NCBI GenBank assembly: GCA_002869465.1
Contig: PKSW01000310.1
Location: 1-12,837 of the forward strand
Origin: Marinilabiliales bacterium
GTDB taxonomy: Bacteria; Bacteroidota; Bacteroidia; Bacteroidales; F082
Reading direction: 5' to 3'
Length of the DNA stretch: 12,837 bases
This document shows positions 6,432 through 12,837 of this stretch, piece by piece; the stretch's first letter is position 1; each line of letters begins with the position of its first letter. The notes beneath the pieces are model-generated. The model had not been told where the DNA came from and made no database searches. It saw only the letters and a program-made list of their open reading frames with translations. The position numbers and the translations under genes are program-made.

Positions 6432-7202
6432 ATGGAAAGACATATCCTGTCCAAATCTACCTTTATCCGTGGTAATCAATGTTTAAAGTCGCTGTACCTG
6501 AATAAAAAAAGACCTTTTTTAAGAGATAAACTCAGCCCCGAACAGCTTGCCAAATTCAAACGGGGGTCCAGGCTTGGTTTACTGGCACAGCAACTTTTTC
6601 CTGGAGGTATTGACCTTACACCCCGCTCACCTTCTCAATATCAAAAAAGGGTACTGGAAACAACTGAAATCATCCGACAGGGAAAATACGACACCCTAAA
6701 TGAAGCAGTATTTCAATTCGACCAGTTGCTGATCATGCTGGATATTCTGAATCGAAAAGATGATGAATGGTTTGGTTACGAGGTGAAGAGTTCCCTGAAA
6801 ATTTCAGACACCTATTTGCTCGATGCGGCTTTTCAGTATTATGTGATCACAAATTCCGGTTTGAAATTGAAAGATATGTTCCTCGTTTACGTCAACAAAG
6901 ATTATTCGTTCGAAGAAGAACTCAGGCTGGATGATATCTTTATTTTCGAAAGTGTACTTGAAAAAGTGCTGGAACTTCAGGATTATGTCAAAGAGAAGGT
7001 TATTGAAGAAAAAGCTACTTTACATTTAAACAGTTCTCCTCAAATTGATGTAGGCGAACATTGCCTCCACCCTTATCCCTGTGATTTTATTGGACACTGC
7101 TGGAAAAATGTGTCAGATAAGTCATTGATTGAGTCTTACAATCCGTCCTCTAATGAGGAATTTTACGAATTTCTTGATAAAATCGAACAAATGGATGCCT
7201 GA
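6432..7202 (+). CDS. Cas4/RecB-like PD-(D/E)XK protein with Fe-S-type cysteines (N-terminal part of DUF2779-like proteins)
   Basis: The 256-residue protein resembles the Cas4-like N-terminal half of Bacteroidota DUF2779 proteins, which I recall opening with LSKSxFxxGxQCxKxLYL. Here that is LSKSTFIRGNQCLKSLYL (6-23). The nuclease core shows Asp104 in IMLDIL, then Glu117-x-Lys119 in YEVKSS, followed by DAAFQYYVI (131-139) where RecB-type nucleases have a Q-x3-Y-like element. Cys17 near the N-terminus plus Cys211, Cys217 and Cys223 near the C-terminus match the one-plus-three cysteine layout of the iron-sulfur Cas4/AddB group. The protein ends shortly after this, so the C-terminal RNase H-like half of full DUF2779 proteins is missing. 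A TTG at 6414 would add six residues; I prefer ATG 6432 because the conserved LSKS stretch follows it. The preceding gene is a PolB-like exonuclease. There is no CRISPR array or other cas gene in the window. Confidence 0.75.
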   Translation: MERHILSKSTFIRGNQCLKSLYLNKKRPFLRDKLSPEQLAKFKRGSRLGLLAQQLFPGGIDLTPRSPSQYQKRVLETTEIIRQGKYDTLNEAVFQFDQLLIMLDILNRKDDEWFGYEVKSSLKISDTYLLDAAFQYYVITNSGLKLKDMFLVYVNKDYSFEEELRLDDIFIFESVLEKVLELQDYVKEKVIEEKATLHLNSSPQIDVGEHCLHPYPCDFIGHCWKNVSDKSLIESYNPSSNEEFYEFLDKIEQMDA

Positions 7203-7314
7203 ATCGGGAAGTAGACTTTTCGATCAAAAAACTTCACAACTATCTGACAATATTCCAATTAAATAAATTTTAAAAATAGTTATGAACAGCTTATTAACCA
7301 CTATTCATTATTTG

Positions 7315-7322
7315 TATTTTTG
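7315..7322 (+). promoter_or_regulatory. Candidate -7 box for dnaB, almost touching the start codon
   Basis: TATTTTTG matches TAnnTTTG exactly and ends five bases before the A of the dnaB ATG at 7328. If used, transcription would start within a few bases of the start codon, giving an almost leaderless mRNA. There is no TTG at the usual -33 distance. The rest of the 125-base gap (7203-7327) shows no hairpin or other feature. Confidence 0.35.
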
Positions 7323-7327
7323 GCTTC

Positions 7328-8836
7328 ATGGAAGAGACAGCTAAAAACGTCAGAAAAAAGACAACCCCTCAAAAACTTTCCAACATTACAAGTCAGTTAA
7401 TTGAGCATGGGAAAGTCCCGCCTCAGGCTGTTGATCTTGAAGAAGCCGTGCTTGGCGCTATGATGCTTGAAAAAGATGCCGTTTCAGCCGTTATTGATAT
7501 TCTGTCACCCAAAGTATTTTACCTCAATAAGCACCAACGCATTTTTAAAGCCATTCAGAGTTTGTTTACCAAGTCGGAGCCAGTTGATATCCTCACAGTA
7601 ACCAACGAACTGAAAAGCATGGGCGAACTGGAAATGGTCGGTGGTCCTTATTATATTACAAGTTTGACGAGCCGTATCGCCTCAGCTGCCAATGTTGAAT
7701 ACCACGCGCGTATTATTCTTCAAAAGCATATTCAACGGGAACTTATTAGCATATCCACCGAGATCATTAACGATGCGTACGAAGACACCACCGATGTTTT
7801 CAATTTGCTGGATAAAGCCGAACAGAATCTGTTTGCAGTTTCTGAAACCAACTTAAGAAGAAATTTTGAAGACATGCCTTCGCTGGTGAAACAAGCTATT
7901 GAAGACATTGAAAAAGCCAAAAATTCTGATTCACAGTTGCGAGGTGTACCATCAGGATTTGTGCAGTTGGATCGTAAAACCTCAGGATGGCAAAAATCAG
8001 ACCTGATCATACTGGCCGCACGTCCATCCATGGGGAAAACAGCATTAGCCTTATCGATGGCACGAAATGTGGCCGTTGAATTCAATAAACCGATTGTTTT
8101 CTTTTCATTGGAGATGTCGGCCGTACAATTGGTTACCAGGTTAATTTCTAGTGAAACCGAATTAAGAGCCGACAAACTGAAACGTGGTGACTTGGCAGGA
8201 CACGAATGGCAACAGTTAAACGATAAGATTTCAAACCTGGTAGACGCAAAGATATTCATAGATGATACCCCTGCCCTCACCATCTTTGAACTCCGGGCCA
8301 AATGCCGGAGGCTGAAGCAACAACATGATATCCAGATGGTTTTCATTGATTACCTGCAACTCATGTCAGGTGGAGGTGATAGTAAAGGCAACCGTGAACA
8401 AGAAATCAGCCAGATATCACGTTCTTTAAAGGCGCTGGCGAAGGAACTGGACGTTCCCGTGCTGGCACTGTCACAGTTGAGCCGGGCGGTTGAGAACCGT
8501 CCCGGACAAACCAAAAGACCAATACTGTCCGACTTACGCGAGTCGGGAGCTATTGAGCAGGATGCCGACCTGGTGTTATTTATTTACAGGCCTGAATATT
8601 ATAAACTGGATGAGTTTGAAGACGGAACTTCAACACATCGCGTGGCAGAAGTGATCATTGCTAAACACAGAAATGGCCCTACCGGGGAAGTTAAATTGAA
8701 GTTTATTGAAACTTTTGCCAAGTTTGAAGACCACGAATCAGGAAGTAACTATTCTATTTCGGACGTGAGCGCCGGAATAAAGACCCTGCCTTCAAAGATG
8801 AATGATTTAAATGATACAGAAGATACACCTTTTTAA
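7328..8836 (+). CDS. dnaB: Replicative DNA helicase DnaB
   Basis: This is the hexameric 5'-3' helicase that unwinds DNA at the replication fork and recruits primase. The 502 residues are of usual length, with no intein. The N-terminal domain starts at PPQAVDLEEAVLGAMMLE (31-48), after a charged lead of about 30 residues. After a linker (about 170-200), the RecA-like domain has LDRKTSGWQKSDLIILAARP, with Walker A ARPSMGKTA (231-239), FFSLEMS (258-264), Walker B VFIDYLQLM (338-346), LSQLSRAVE (381-389), SDLRESGAIEQDAD (401-414) and the arginine-finger region KHRNGPTGE (446-454). All are intact. The start is ATG 7328; the next in-frame methionines lie inside the conserved domain. A secreted DUF6263-like gene starts 15 bases downstream and may be cotranscribed. 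Confidence 0.97.
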   Translation: MEETAKNVRKKTTPQKLSNITSQLIEHGKVPPQAVDLEEAVLGAMMLEKDAVSAVIDILSPKVFYLNKHQRIFKAIQSLFTKSEPVDILTVTNELKSMGELEMVGGPYYITSLTSRIASAANVEYHARIILQKHIQRELISISTEIINDAYEDTTDVFNLLDKAEQNLFAVSETNLRRNFEDMPSLVKQAIEDIEKAKNSDSQLRGVPSGFVQLDRKTSGWQKSDLIILAARPSMGKTALALSMARNVAVEFNKPIVFFSLEMSAVQLVTRLISSETELRADKLKRGDLAGHEWQQLNDKISNLVDAKIFIDDTPALTIFELRAKCRRLKQQHDIQMVFIDYLQLMSGGGDSKGNREQEISQISRSLKALAKELDVPVLALSQLSRAVENRPGQTKRPILSDLRESGAIEQDADLVLFIYRPEYYKLDEFEDGTSTHRVAEVIIAKHRNGPTGEVKLKFIETFAKFEDHESGSNYSISDVSAGIKTLPSKMNDLNDTEDTPF

Positions 8837-8851
8837 TTAAATTTTAAACTT

Positions 8852-9691
8852 ATGAACGATTACAAAAAAAATATTACAACGATAGCTATAGTCCTGATAC
8901 CAGGATTATTAATGAATTTGTTCGCTCAAAAAAGCGTTGAATTGAAATATGACGTGAATGCGGGTGATAAATATGAATACAAATTGGAAATTGACCAAGA
9001 TATTGTTTTTGATGCCGGAGGACAAACCATGGCATTAGACCAGTTAATGAACTTCAGGATGACTTCCAATATTGAAGAAAGAACAGGAAATGAATATAAA
9101 ATTGCTACAACTATTGATGCCATTAAAATGACCCAAAGTATTTTCGGTATGCAGGTCACATATGACTCAGAAGACCCAAATAGCTCTCAAAATCCGATGG
9201 CTGCCAAAATTGGCGAAGAGATGAACAATATCATTGGCAAGGATTACAAAATGACCATGGATGAAAAAGGCCACGTAACTGAAGTAGATGCCAGTAATTT
9301 ATCCAATGACGAAGTTATTAATAACATTAGTTCAGGATCAAATTTTGCCATTTATAAAGATGGTCCTGTAAGTGTAGGCGAATCATGGGACGGTGACGTA
9401 AAACCAATTGAAAACAGTGACATGAAAGTAAGTATGCAATACACACTCTTAAAACTCAGCGGTAAAGAAGCAACTCTTGGTTTAAATGGAACTATAAGCT
9501 CCAATAATATAGATGATCAGGAATTGAGAATGGATGGCACCATGACCGGAGAAATGCGGGTGGATGTGAATACGGGTTGGCTGATCGAATCAGTATTGAA
9601 TCAGGAAATTGAACTGGATATTGAGCAGAATGGCCAAAAATTTCCGGCTACCATCAGCGGCACAGTTACCACGACTTCTGAAAAAAAATAA
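8852..9691 (+). CDS. Secreted DUF6263-like protein, function unknown
   Basis: The 279-residue protein has a signal peptide (lysines 5-6, hydrophobic 11-24, likely cleavage after LFA at 25) and no further membrane segment. The mature part is rich in alternating beta strands. It begins VELKYDVNAGDKYEYKLEID and contains a central KMTMDEKGHVTEVD and VSVGESWDGDV, then a strand-rich half ending in a GTVTTTSEKK tail. This arrangement (G-x-x-Y-x-Y-x-x-x-x-x near the N-terminus, then 'D.kG.v....' and 'v.vGdsW') is that of the DUF6263-type proteins I recall from Bacteroidota, which have no known function. It should be periplasmic or outer-membrane associated. The ATG lies 15 bases after dnaB and an intrinsic terminator follows 17 bases after the stop, so the two genes probably form one transcription unit although their functions seem unrelated. 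Confidence 0.7.
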   Translation: MNDYKKNITTIAIVLIPGLLMNLFAQKSVELKYDVNAGDKYEYKLEIDQDIVFDAGGQTMALDQLMNFRMTSNIEERTGNEYKIATTIDAIKMTQSIFGMQVTYDSEDPNSSQNPMAAKIGEEMNNIIGKDYKMTMDEKGHVTEVDASNLSNDEVINNISSGSNFAIYKDGPVSVGESWDGDVKPIENSDMKVSMQYTLLKLSGKEATLGLNGTISSNNIDDQELRMDGTMTGEMRVDVNTGWLIESVLNQEIELDIEQNGQKFPATISGTVTTTSEKK

Positions 9692-9708
9692 AGTGGTTTA
9701 TTTAAACT

Positions 9709-9736
9709 AAAAAAAGGGGCCAAAAGCCCCTTTTTT
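9709..9736. terminator. Bidirectional intrinsic terminator between the DUF6263-like gene and sucC
   Basis: A perfect stem GGGGC (9716-9720) / GCCCC (9726-9730) with a five-base CAAAA loop is flanked by seven A (9709-9715) and six T (9731-9736). On the plus strand the hairpin is followed by a T-tract; on the minus strand the A-tract becomes one. It lies 17 bases after the plus-strand stop and 16 bases after the sucC stop, so it can serve both convergent genes. Confidence 0.95.
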
Positions 9737-9752
9737 ATTTCCTGGCTGAAAA

Positions 9753-10943
9753 TTAACTCAGCACCTCATTCACCAACTCGGCCGCTTCCTGCAACAGAAT
9801 GGCAGAATGCACTTTCAAACCGGATTTATCGATCAATTCTTTACCTTCTTCGGCATTGGTACCCTGTAAACGAACGATAATCGGCACGTTGATCTCTCCA
9901 ATATTATGATATGCATCTACAATACCCTGGGCAACCTTATCGCAACGCACGATGCCACCAAAAATATTCACCAGTATCGCTTTAACACTATCATCTTTTA
10001 AAATAATTCGGAATGCTTCTTCAACACGTTTGGCGTCTGCAGTGCCACCAACATCCAAAAAGTTAGCAGGTTCGCCACCCGACATTTTAATCATATCCAT
10101 AGTAGCCATGGCCAGTCCGGCACCATTCACCATGCAACCTACATTGCCATCCAGTTTGACAAAATTCAGGTCGAAACGGCTGGCTTCCACTTCCGTTGGA
10201 TCTTCCTCGGAGAGATCGCGCATGGCATGTATTTCCTTATGACGGTATAATGCGTTGTTATCAATAGAAACTTTGGCATCTGCTGCATATATCCTGCCAT
10301 CAGCGGCTTTAATCACCGGATTGATCTCGAACAAACTGGCATCGGAACCTACATAAGCCTTGTAAAGGGCAGCTACAAATTTTACCATTTCTTTAAAGGA
10401 AGTACCGCTTAATCCGAAGTTAAAAGCAATGCGACGTGCCTGGAAACCCGTTAAACCTACCTTGGGATCAATAATTTCAGTAAAAATCTCATCGGGCGTT
10501 TCTTCAGCTACCTGCTCTATATTCATACCGCCGCGTGGAGAATACATCACCATATTCTGTCCTTTATCCCTGTTCAGCAATATGCTCATATAGTATTCTT
10601 CTACTTCTTCCGGTCCGGGATAATAAATATTTTGCTCCACGAGCACCTGCTTCACCAGTTTGCCTTCTTTTTTGGTCTGTGGTGTCACGAGCATCATTCC
10701 AATGATTTGATCTGCGTATTCCCGCACTTCTTCAAGTGTTTTTGCGATTTTTACGCCACCGCCTTTTCCACGCCCACCTGCATGTATCTGCGCTTTAACA
10801 GCCCATTTATCAGAACCGGTTTGCTTCTGGATGCTTTTCGCAGCTTCAACTGCATTATCAGGAGAAGTAGCAATAATTCCCAAAGGAACAGAAACGCCAT
10901 AGCCCTGCAAGATTGATTTACCTTGGTATTCGTGAAGATTCAT
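9753..10943 (-). CDS. sucC: Succinyl-CoA ligase (ADP- or GDP-forming), beta subunit
   Basis: This is the nucleotide-binding subunit of succinyl-CoA synthetase, the TCA-cycle enzyme that makes ATP or GTP from succinyl-CoA. The 396 residues match the family length. The N-terminal ATP-grasp domain begins MNLHEYQGKSIL and has WAVKAQIHAGGRGKGGGVK, SLFEINP and AADAKVSIDNNALYR. The C-terminal CoA-ligase domain has GCMVNGAGLAMATMDMIK, GGEPANFLDVGG, LVNIFGGIVRCD and VRLQGTNAEEGK. All are intact. The partner alpha subunit, sucD, is not next to it: upstream lies a 195-base gap and the divergent lolD, downstream the terminator. The gene is therefore transcribed alone and must be balanced with sucD from elsewhere. 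A -7 box lies 41 bases before the ATG. ATP versus GTP preference cannot be told by eye. Confidence 0.97.
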   Translation of the reverse strand: MNLHEYQGKSILQGYGVSVPLGIIATSPDNAVEAAKSIQKQTGSDKWAVKAQIHAGGRGKGGGVKIAKTLEEVREYADQIIGMMLVTPQTKKEGKLVKQVLVEQNIYYPGPEEVEEYYMSILLNRDKGQNMVMYSPRGGMNIEQVAEETPDEIFTEIIDPKVGLTGFQARRIAFNFGLSGTSFKEMVKFVAALYKAYVGSDASLFEINPVIKAADGRIYAADAKVSIDNNALYRHKEIHAMRDLSEEDPTEVEASRFDLNFVKLDGNVGCMVNGAGLAMATMDMIKMSGGEPANFLDVGGTADAKRVEEAFRIILKDDSVKAILVNIFGGIVRCDKVAQGIVDAYHNIGEINVPIIVRLQGTNAEEGKELIDKSGLKVHSAILLQEAAELVNEVLS

Positions 10944-10983
10944 GTTAAAAATGTAAAAGGATTACAACAAATTTTTTCTTCAC

Positions 10984-10991
10984 CAAAAATA
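10984..10991 (-). promoter_or_regulatory. Candidate -7 box for sucC
   Basis: On the minus strand this reads TATTTTTG, an exact TAnnTTTG match, 40 bases before the ATG at 10943. No -33 TTG is seen at normal spacing. It shares the 195-base divergent gap (10944-11138) with the lolD box; nothing else was recognised in that gap. Confidence 0.4.
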
Positions 10992-11113
10992 GAACATTAT
11001 CCTTTAACAGCCATTTTATTCACTTAAAATTCTCAAAAGCGACTTGCAAAACAAGCTCTTAGACCTTCTGTTATATAATAATTCAAAGAGTCATCATCCA
11101 AAAGTCATTTTAT

Positions 11114-11121
11114 TATCTTTG
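11114..11121 (+). promoter_or_regulatory. Candidate -7 box for lolD
   Basis: TATCTTTG followed by C matches the Bacteroidota -7 consensus TAnnTTTG in its most typical form, 17 bases before the ATG at 11139. Transcription would start near 11125, leaving a leader of about 14 bases. The -33 element is not evident. Confidence 0.5.
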
Positions 11122-11138
11122 CAGCGCTATCAGATTTT

Positions 11139-11810
11139 ATGCTTAAAGCCAGTAACATACATAAATCATACGGAAGTGTTGAGGTGCTGAAAGGGATCCA
11201 ACTGGAAGTTAAGAAACAAGAGATCGTATCCATCGTGGGTGCCTCTGGGGCAGGCAAATCAACATTGCTCCAAATTATGGGCACCATCGAAAAAGCGGAC
11301 CAGGGTATTGTTGAAATTGATGGCATCAGGGCAACAGAACTTGGCGACAAAGCATTATCTGAATTCAGGAACAGCAAAATAGGTTTCGTATTCCAGTTTC
11401 ATCATTTACTTCCAGAATTTACAGCCCTTGAGAACATATGCATTCCTGCCTTTATCAAAGGACTTTCAAAAAAAGAAGCGGAAAAAAAAGCATATGAATT
11501 ACTGGATTTTATGAACTTGACTGATCGTGCCGATCATAAACCTTCAGAAATGTCAGGCGGCGAGCAACAACGGATTGCTATTGCTAGGTCATTGATTAAC
11601 AATCCGGCGGTAATTCTTGCAGATGAGCCATCTGGCAACCTTGATTCAAATGCATCACAGGCATTACACCAGTTGTTTTTAAAGCTGAGGAAAGAGTTCG
11701 GGCAAACATTTGTTATTGTTACGCACAACAAAGAACTGGCGAATCTTGCCGACCGTAAGGTAGAGATAATCGATGGTATTATCTTCAAAGAAAATAATAA
11801 AGCAGATTAA
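11139..11810 (+). CDS. lolD: Lipoprotein-releasing system ATP-binding protein LolD
   Basis: This is the ATPase of the LolCDE-type ABC transporter, which powers release of lipoproteins from the inner membrane for sorting to the outer membrane. The 223 residues are the usual length. Motifs are Walker A GASGAGKST (34-42), Q-loop Gln86 within VFQFHHLLPEFTALEN (84-99, the stretch that distinguishes LolD from other MacB-like ATPases), ABC signature SGGEQQRIAIARSL (139-152), Walker B VILADEPSGNLD (158-169) and the H-loop His196 in VTHNKEL. The LolC/E-type membrane subunit is not adjacent. The next gene, 32 bases downstream, encodes a secreted TPR-repeat protein and may share the transcript. The start is ATG 11139, with a classic -7 box 17 bases before it. 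Confidence 0.93.
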   Translation: MLKASNIHKSYGSVEVLKGIQLEVKKQEIVSIVGASGAGKSTLLQIMGTIEKADQGIVEIDGIRATELGDKALSEFRNSKIGFVFQFHHLLPEFTALENICIPAFIKGLSKKEAEKKAYELLDFMNLTDRADHKPSEMSGGEQQRIAIARSLINNPAVILADEPSGNLDSNASQALHQLFLKLRKEFGQTFVIVTHNKELANLADRKVEIIDGIIFKENNKAD

Positions 11811-11842
11811 ACGTTTTCTACAAAACTTAGCAGGAATTGAAA

Positions 11843-12837
11843 TTGAATAAGCACATACAATCCTTTTCAAAATTAGTTAGATTGGTACTCCTGGTCAGCT
11901 TTATTATAACAGCCAACCAGTTATTCTCGCAGCAGGCCAAAACCTACGAAGAAGCCATATCGCTTGCTGATAAAAACCTGAAAGAAAGCAACTTACTTGA
12001 CGCAAAAGCATATTACCAGATGGCGCTCAAATACAAAACTGACGATGCATATGCCAATGAGCAGATCATTAGCATCGTGGAAATAATGAAAAACCAGTTG
12101 AGCAAGGAGGATGCATATTATGATATTATTGACCTGGCGGATGTAATGTATGATGAAATGGCACTTGACAAAGCCAAAGAACAATATCGAAATGCCTTAC
12201 AGGTCATCCCTGATGATGAGTATGCTAAAAATCAGATCGCCAAAATTGAAAAGTTGCAATCTGATCAAAAAGACCGGATTGAAGCTTTTGAATCGGCAAT
12301 GAATAGTGGAAACGAGTTGTTGGCAGCGCAGCAATTTGATGATGCCATCATGGCCTTCGAAGAAGCACGCGATTTGTTTCCCGGAAATTCATTACCTGCT
12401 GAACAGATCAACCTGGCTGAAAGTCAAAAAGAAGCTTATAAAAACAATATGACATTGTTTGAAGAGCAAATGGAAGAAGCCCAGCGATACCTTTTAGTAA
12501 AAAATTATGCAATGGCTTTGGACCATTTCGAAAATTCATATGAAATCTTTCCGGAAAATGAAGAAGTAAATAACTGGATCGCTGAGATCAAACCTAAAGC
12601 TGATATCCAGCGTAAATACAACACCCGTGTTGACGCAGCAGACGAGTTGTATATCAGTAAAGATTTCATGGGTGCTATGGCAAAATACAATGAAGCTTCA
12701 GAATTATGGCCTGAAAACAGCTACCCGCATGATATGATCAATAAGATCAATGAGCAATTAGCATTGCAGCGAAAAGATCTGGATAAGAATTACCAGATCA
12801 GTGTGGATAAAGCAGATAGCCTGCTTGCTATTGAAGA
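11843..12837 (+). CDS. Secreted TPR-like repeat protein, TTG start, 3' end outside window
   Basis: The frame opens after TAG 11828-11830 and stays open to the right edge, giving 331 residues with no stop. There is no ATG near the front. TTG 11843 is preceded six bases earlier by AGGAA (11832-11836), a rare Shine-Dalgarno-like sequence here, and gives a good signal peptide (hydrophobic 11-24, then ANQLFSQ). TTG 11837 is a less likely alternative. The mature part is alpha-helical and holds at least five TPR-like units of the form A..L...D...A...Y..A....P, with the end-of-unit position at residues 66, 123, 180, 237 and 290, so a regular period of about 57 residues. A sixth unit begins at YQISVDKADSLLAIE. 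The long spacers are acidic and coiled-coil-like. It is likely periplasmic and a protein-protein scaffold; the visible part shows no enzyme motif. It lies 32 bases after lolD. Confidence 0.75.
   Translation, partial: MNKHIQSFSKLVRLVLLVSFIITANQLFSQQAKTYEEAISLADKNLKESNLLDAKAYYQMALKYKTDDAYANEQIISIVEIMKNQLSKEDAYYDIIDLADVMYDEMALDKAKEQYRNALQVIPDDEYAKNQIAKIEKLQSDQKDRIEAFESAMNSGNELLAAQQFDDAIMAFEEARDLFPGNSLPAEQINLAESQKEAYKNNMTLFEEQMEEAQRYLLVKNYAMALDHFENSYEIFPENEEVNNWIAEIKPKADIQRKYNTRVDAADELYISKDFMGAMAKYNEASELWPENSYPHDMINKINEQLALQRKDLDKNYQISVDKADSLLAIE

Noticed and set aside
5685..7202. A CRISPR-associated locus around the Cas4-like gene
   Set aside because: No direct repeats with spacers and no cas1, cas2 or effector gene are present in the window; Cas4-like proteins are common outside CRISPR.
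7732..8346. Open frame of 204 codons on the minus strand opposite dnaB
   Set aside because: It is Ser/Cys-rich without domain logic and lies antisense to an intact, highly conserved dnaB; a shadow of that gene's codon pattern.
10944..11138. A small RNA, tRNA or riboswitch in the longest intergenic gap
   Set aside because: The gap is AT-rich with no cloverleaf, conserved leader or strong hairpin; only the two -7 boxes could be supported.
11993..12690. Minus-strand open frames opposite the TPR protein
   Set aside because: The plus frame is continuously open to the edge with a signal peptide and regular repeats, so the minus frames are shadows.

Overview
This window looks like ordinary, gene-dense chromosome from a member of the Bacteroidota. 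The lines of evidence are the AT-rich non-coding DNA, the near absence of Shine-Dalgarno sequences, several TAnnTTTG-type -7 boxes placed just before genes, a phoH-purC pair, a LolD ATPase with the diagnostic QFHHLLPEF stretch, a stand-alone sucC, and small secreted proteins of types typical of this phylum. No RNA gene, insertion sequence, CRISPR array or phage gene was recognised. The longest stretch without a gene is 195 bases (10944-11138). Species cannot be named from the sequence.

Layout. (1) 2-241 (+) is the C-terminal end of a SirB1/transglutaminase-like protein that converges on, and overlaps by four bases, (2) a minus-strand pair phoH -> purC (2141-238) separated by 5 bases. (3) Divergent from phoH is a plus-strand gene for an S-adenosyl-L-methionine hydroxide adenosyltransferase (DUF62) family member (2279-3052) that appears to lack the known catalytic triad. 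(4) Converging on it is a minus-strand cell-envelope group, 5622-3063: an Ig-like plus beta-propeller lipoprotein, a secreted protein with a TonB-C-terminal-like domain followed by one TPR, and a PAP2 lipid phosphatase. (5) Divergent from that group is a plus-strand nuclease pair (5685-7202): a PolB-type 3'-5' exonuclease and a Cas4-like PD-(D/E)XK protein with four cysteines suited to an iron-sulfur cluster. (6) dnaB and a secreted DUF6263-like protein follow (7328-9691). A strong bidirectional terminator at 9709-9736 separates them from (7) a minus-strand sucC (10943-9753). (8) On the plus strand lolD (11139-11810) is followed by a secreted TPR-repeat protein that starts at a TTG codon and runs off the right edge.

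Housekeeping functions (purine synthesis, TCA cycle, replication, lipoprotein sorting) alternate with envelope genes of unknown role. The parts most worth a second look are the exonuclease plus Cas4-like pair, the DUF62 protein with altered active-site positions, the secreted TonB-like/TPR protein, and the regular 57-residue repeat protein behind lolD. None is clearly a new system; the nuclease pair is the best candidate for an uncharacterised two-gene module.
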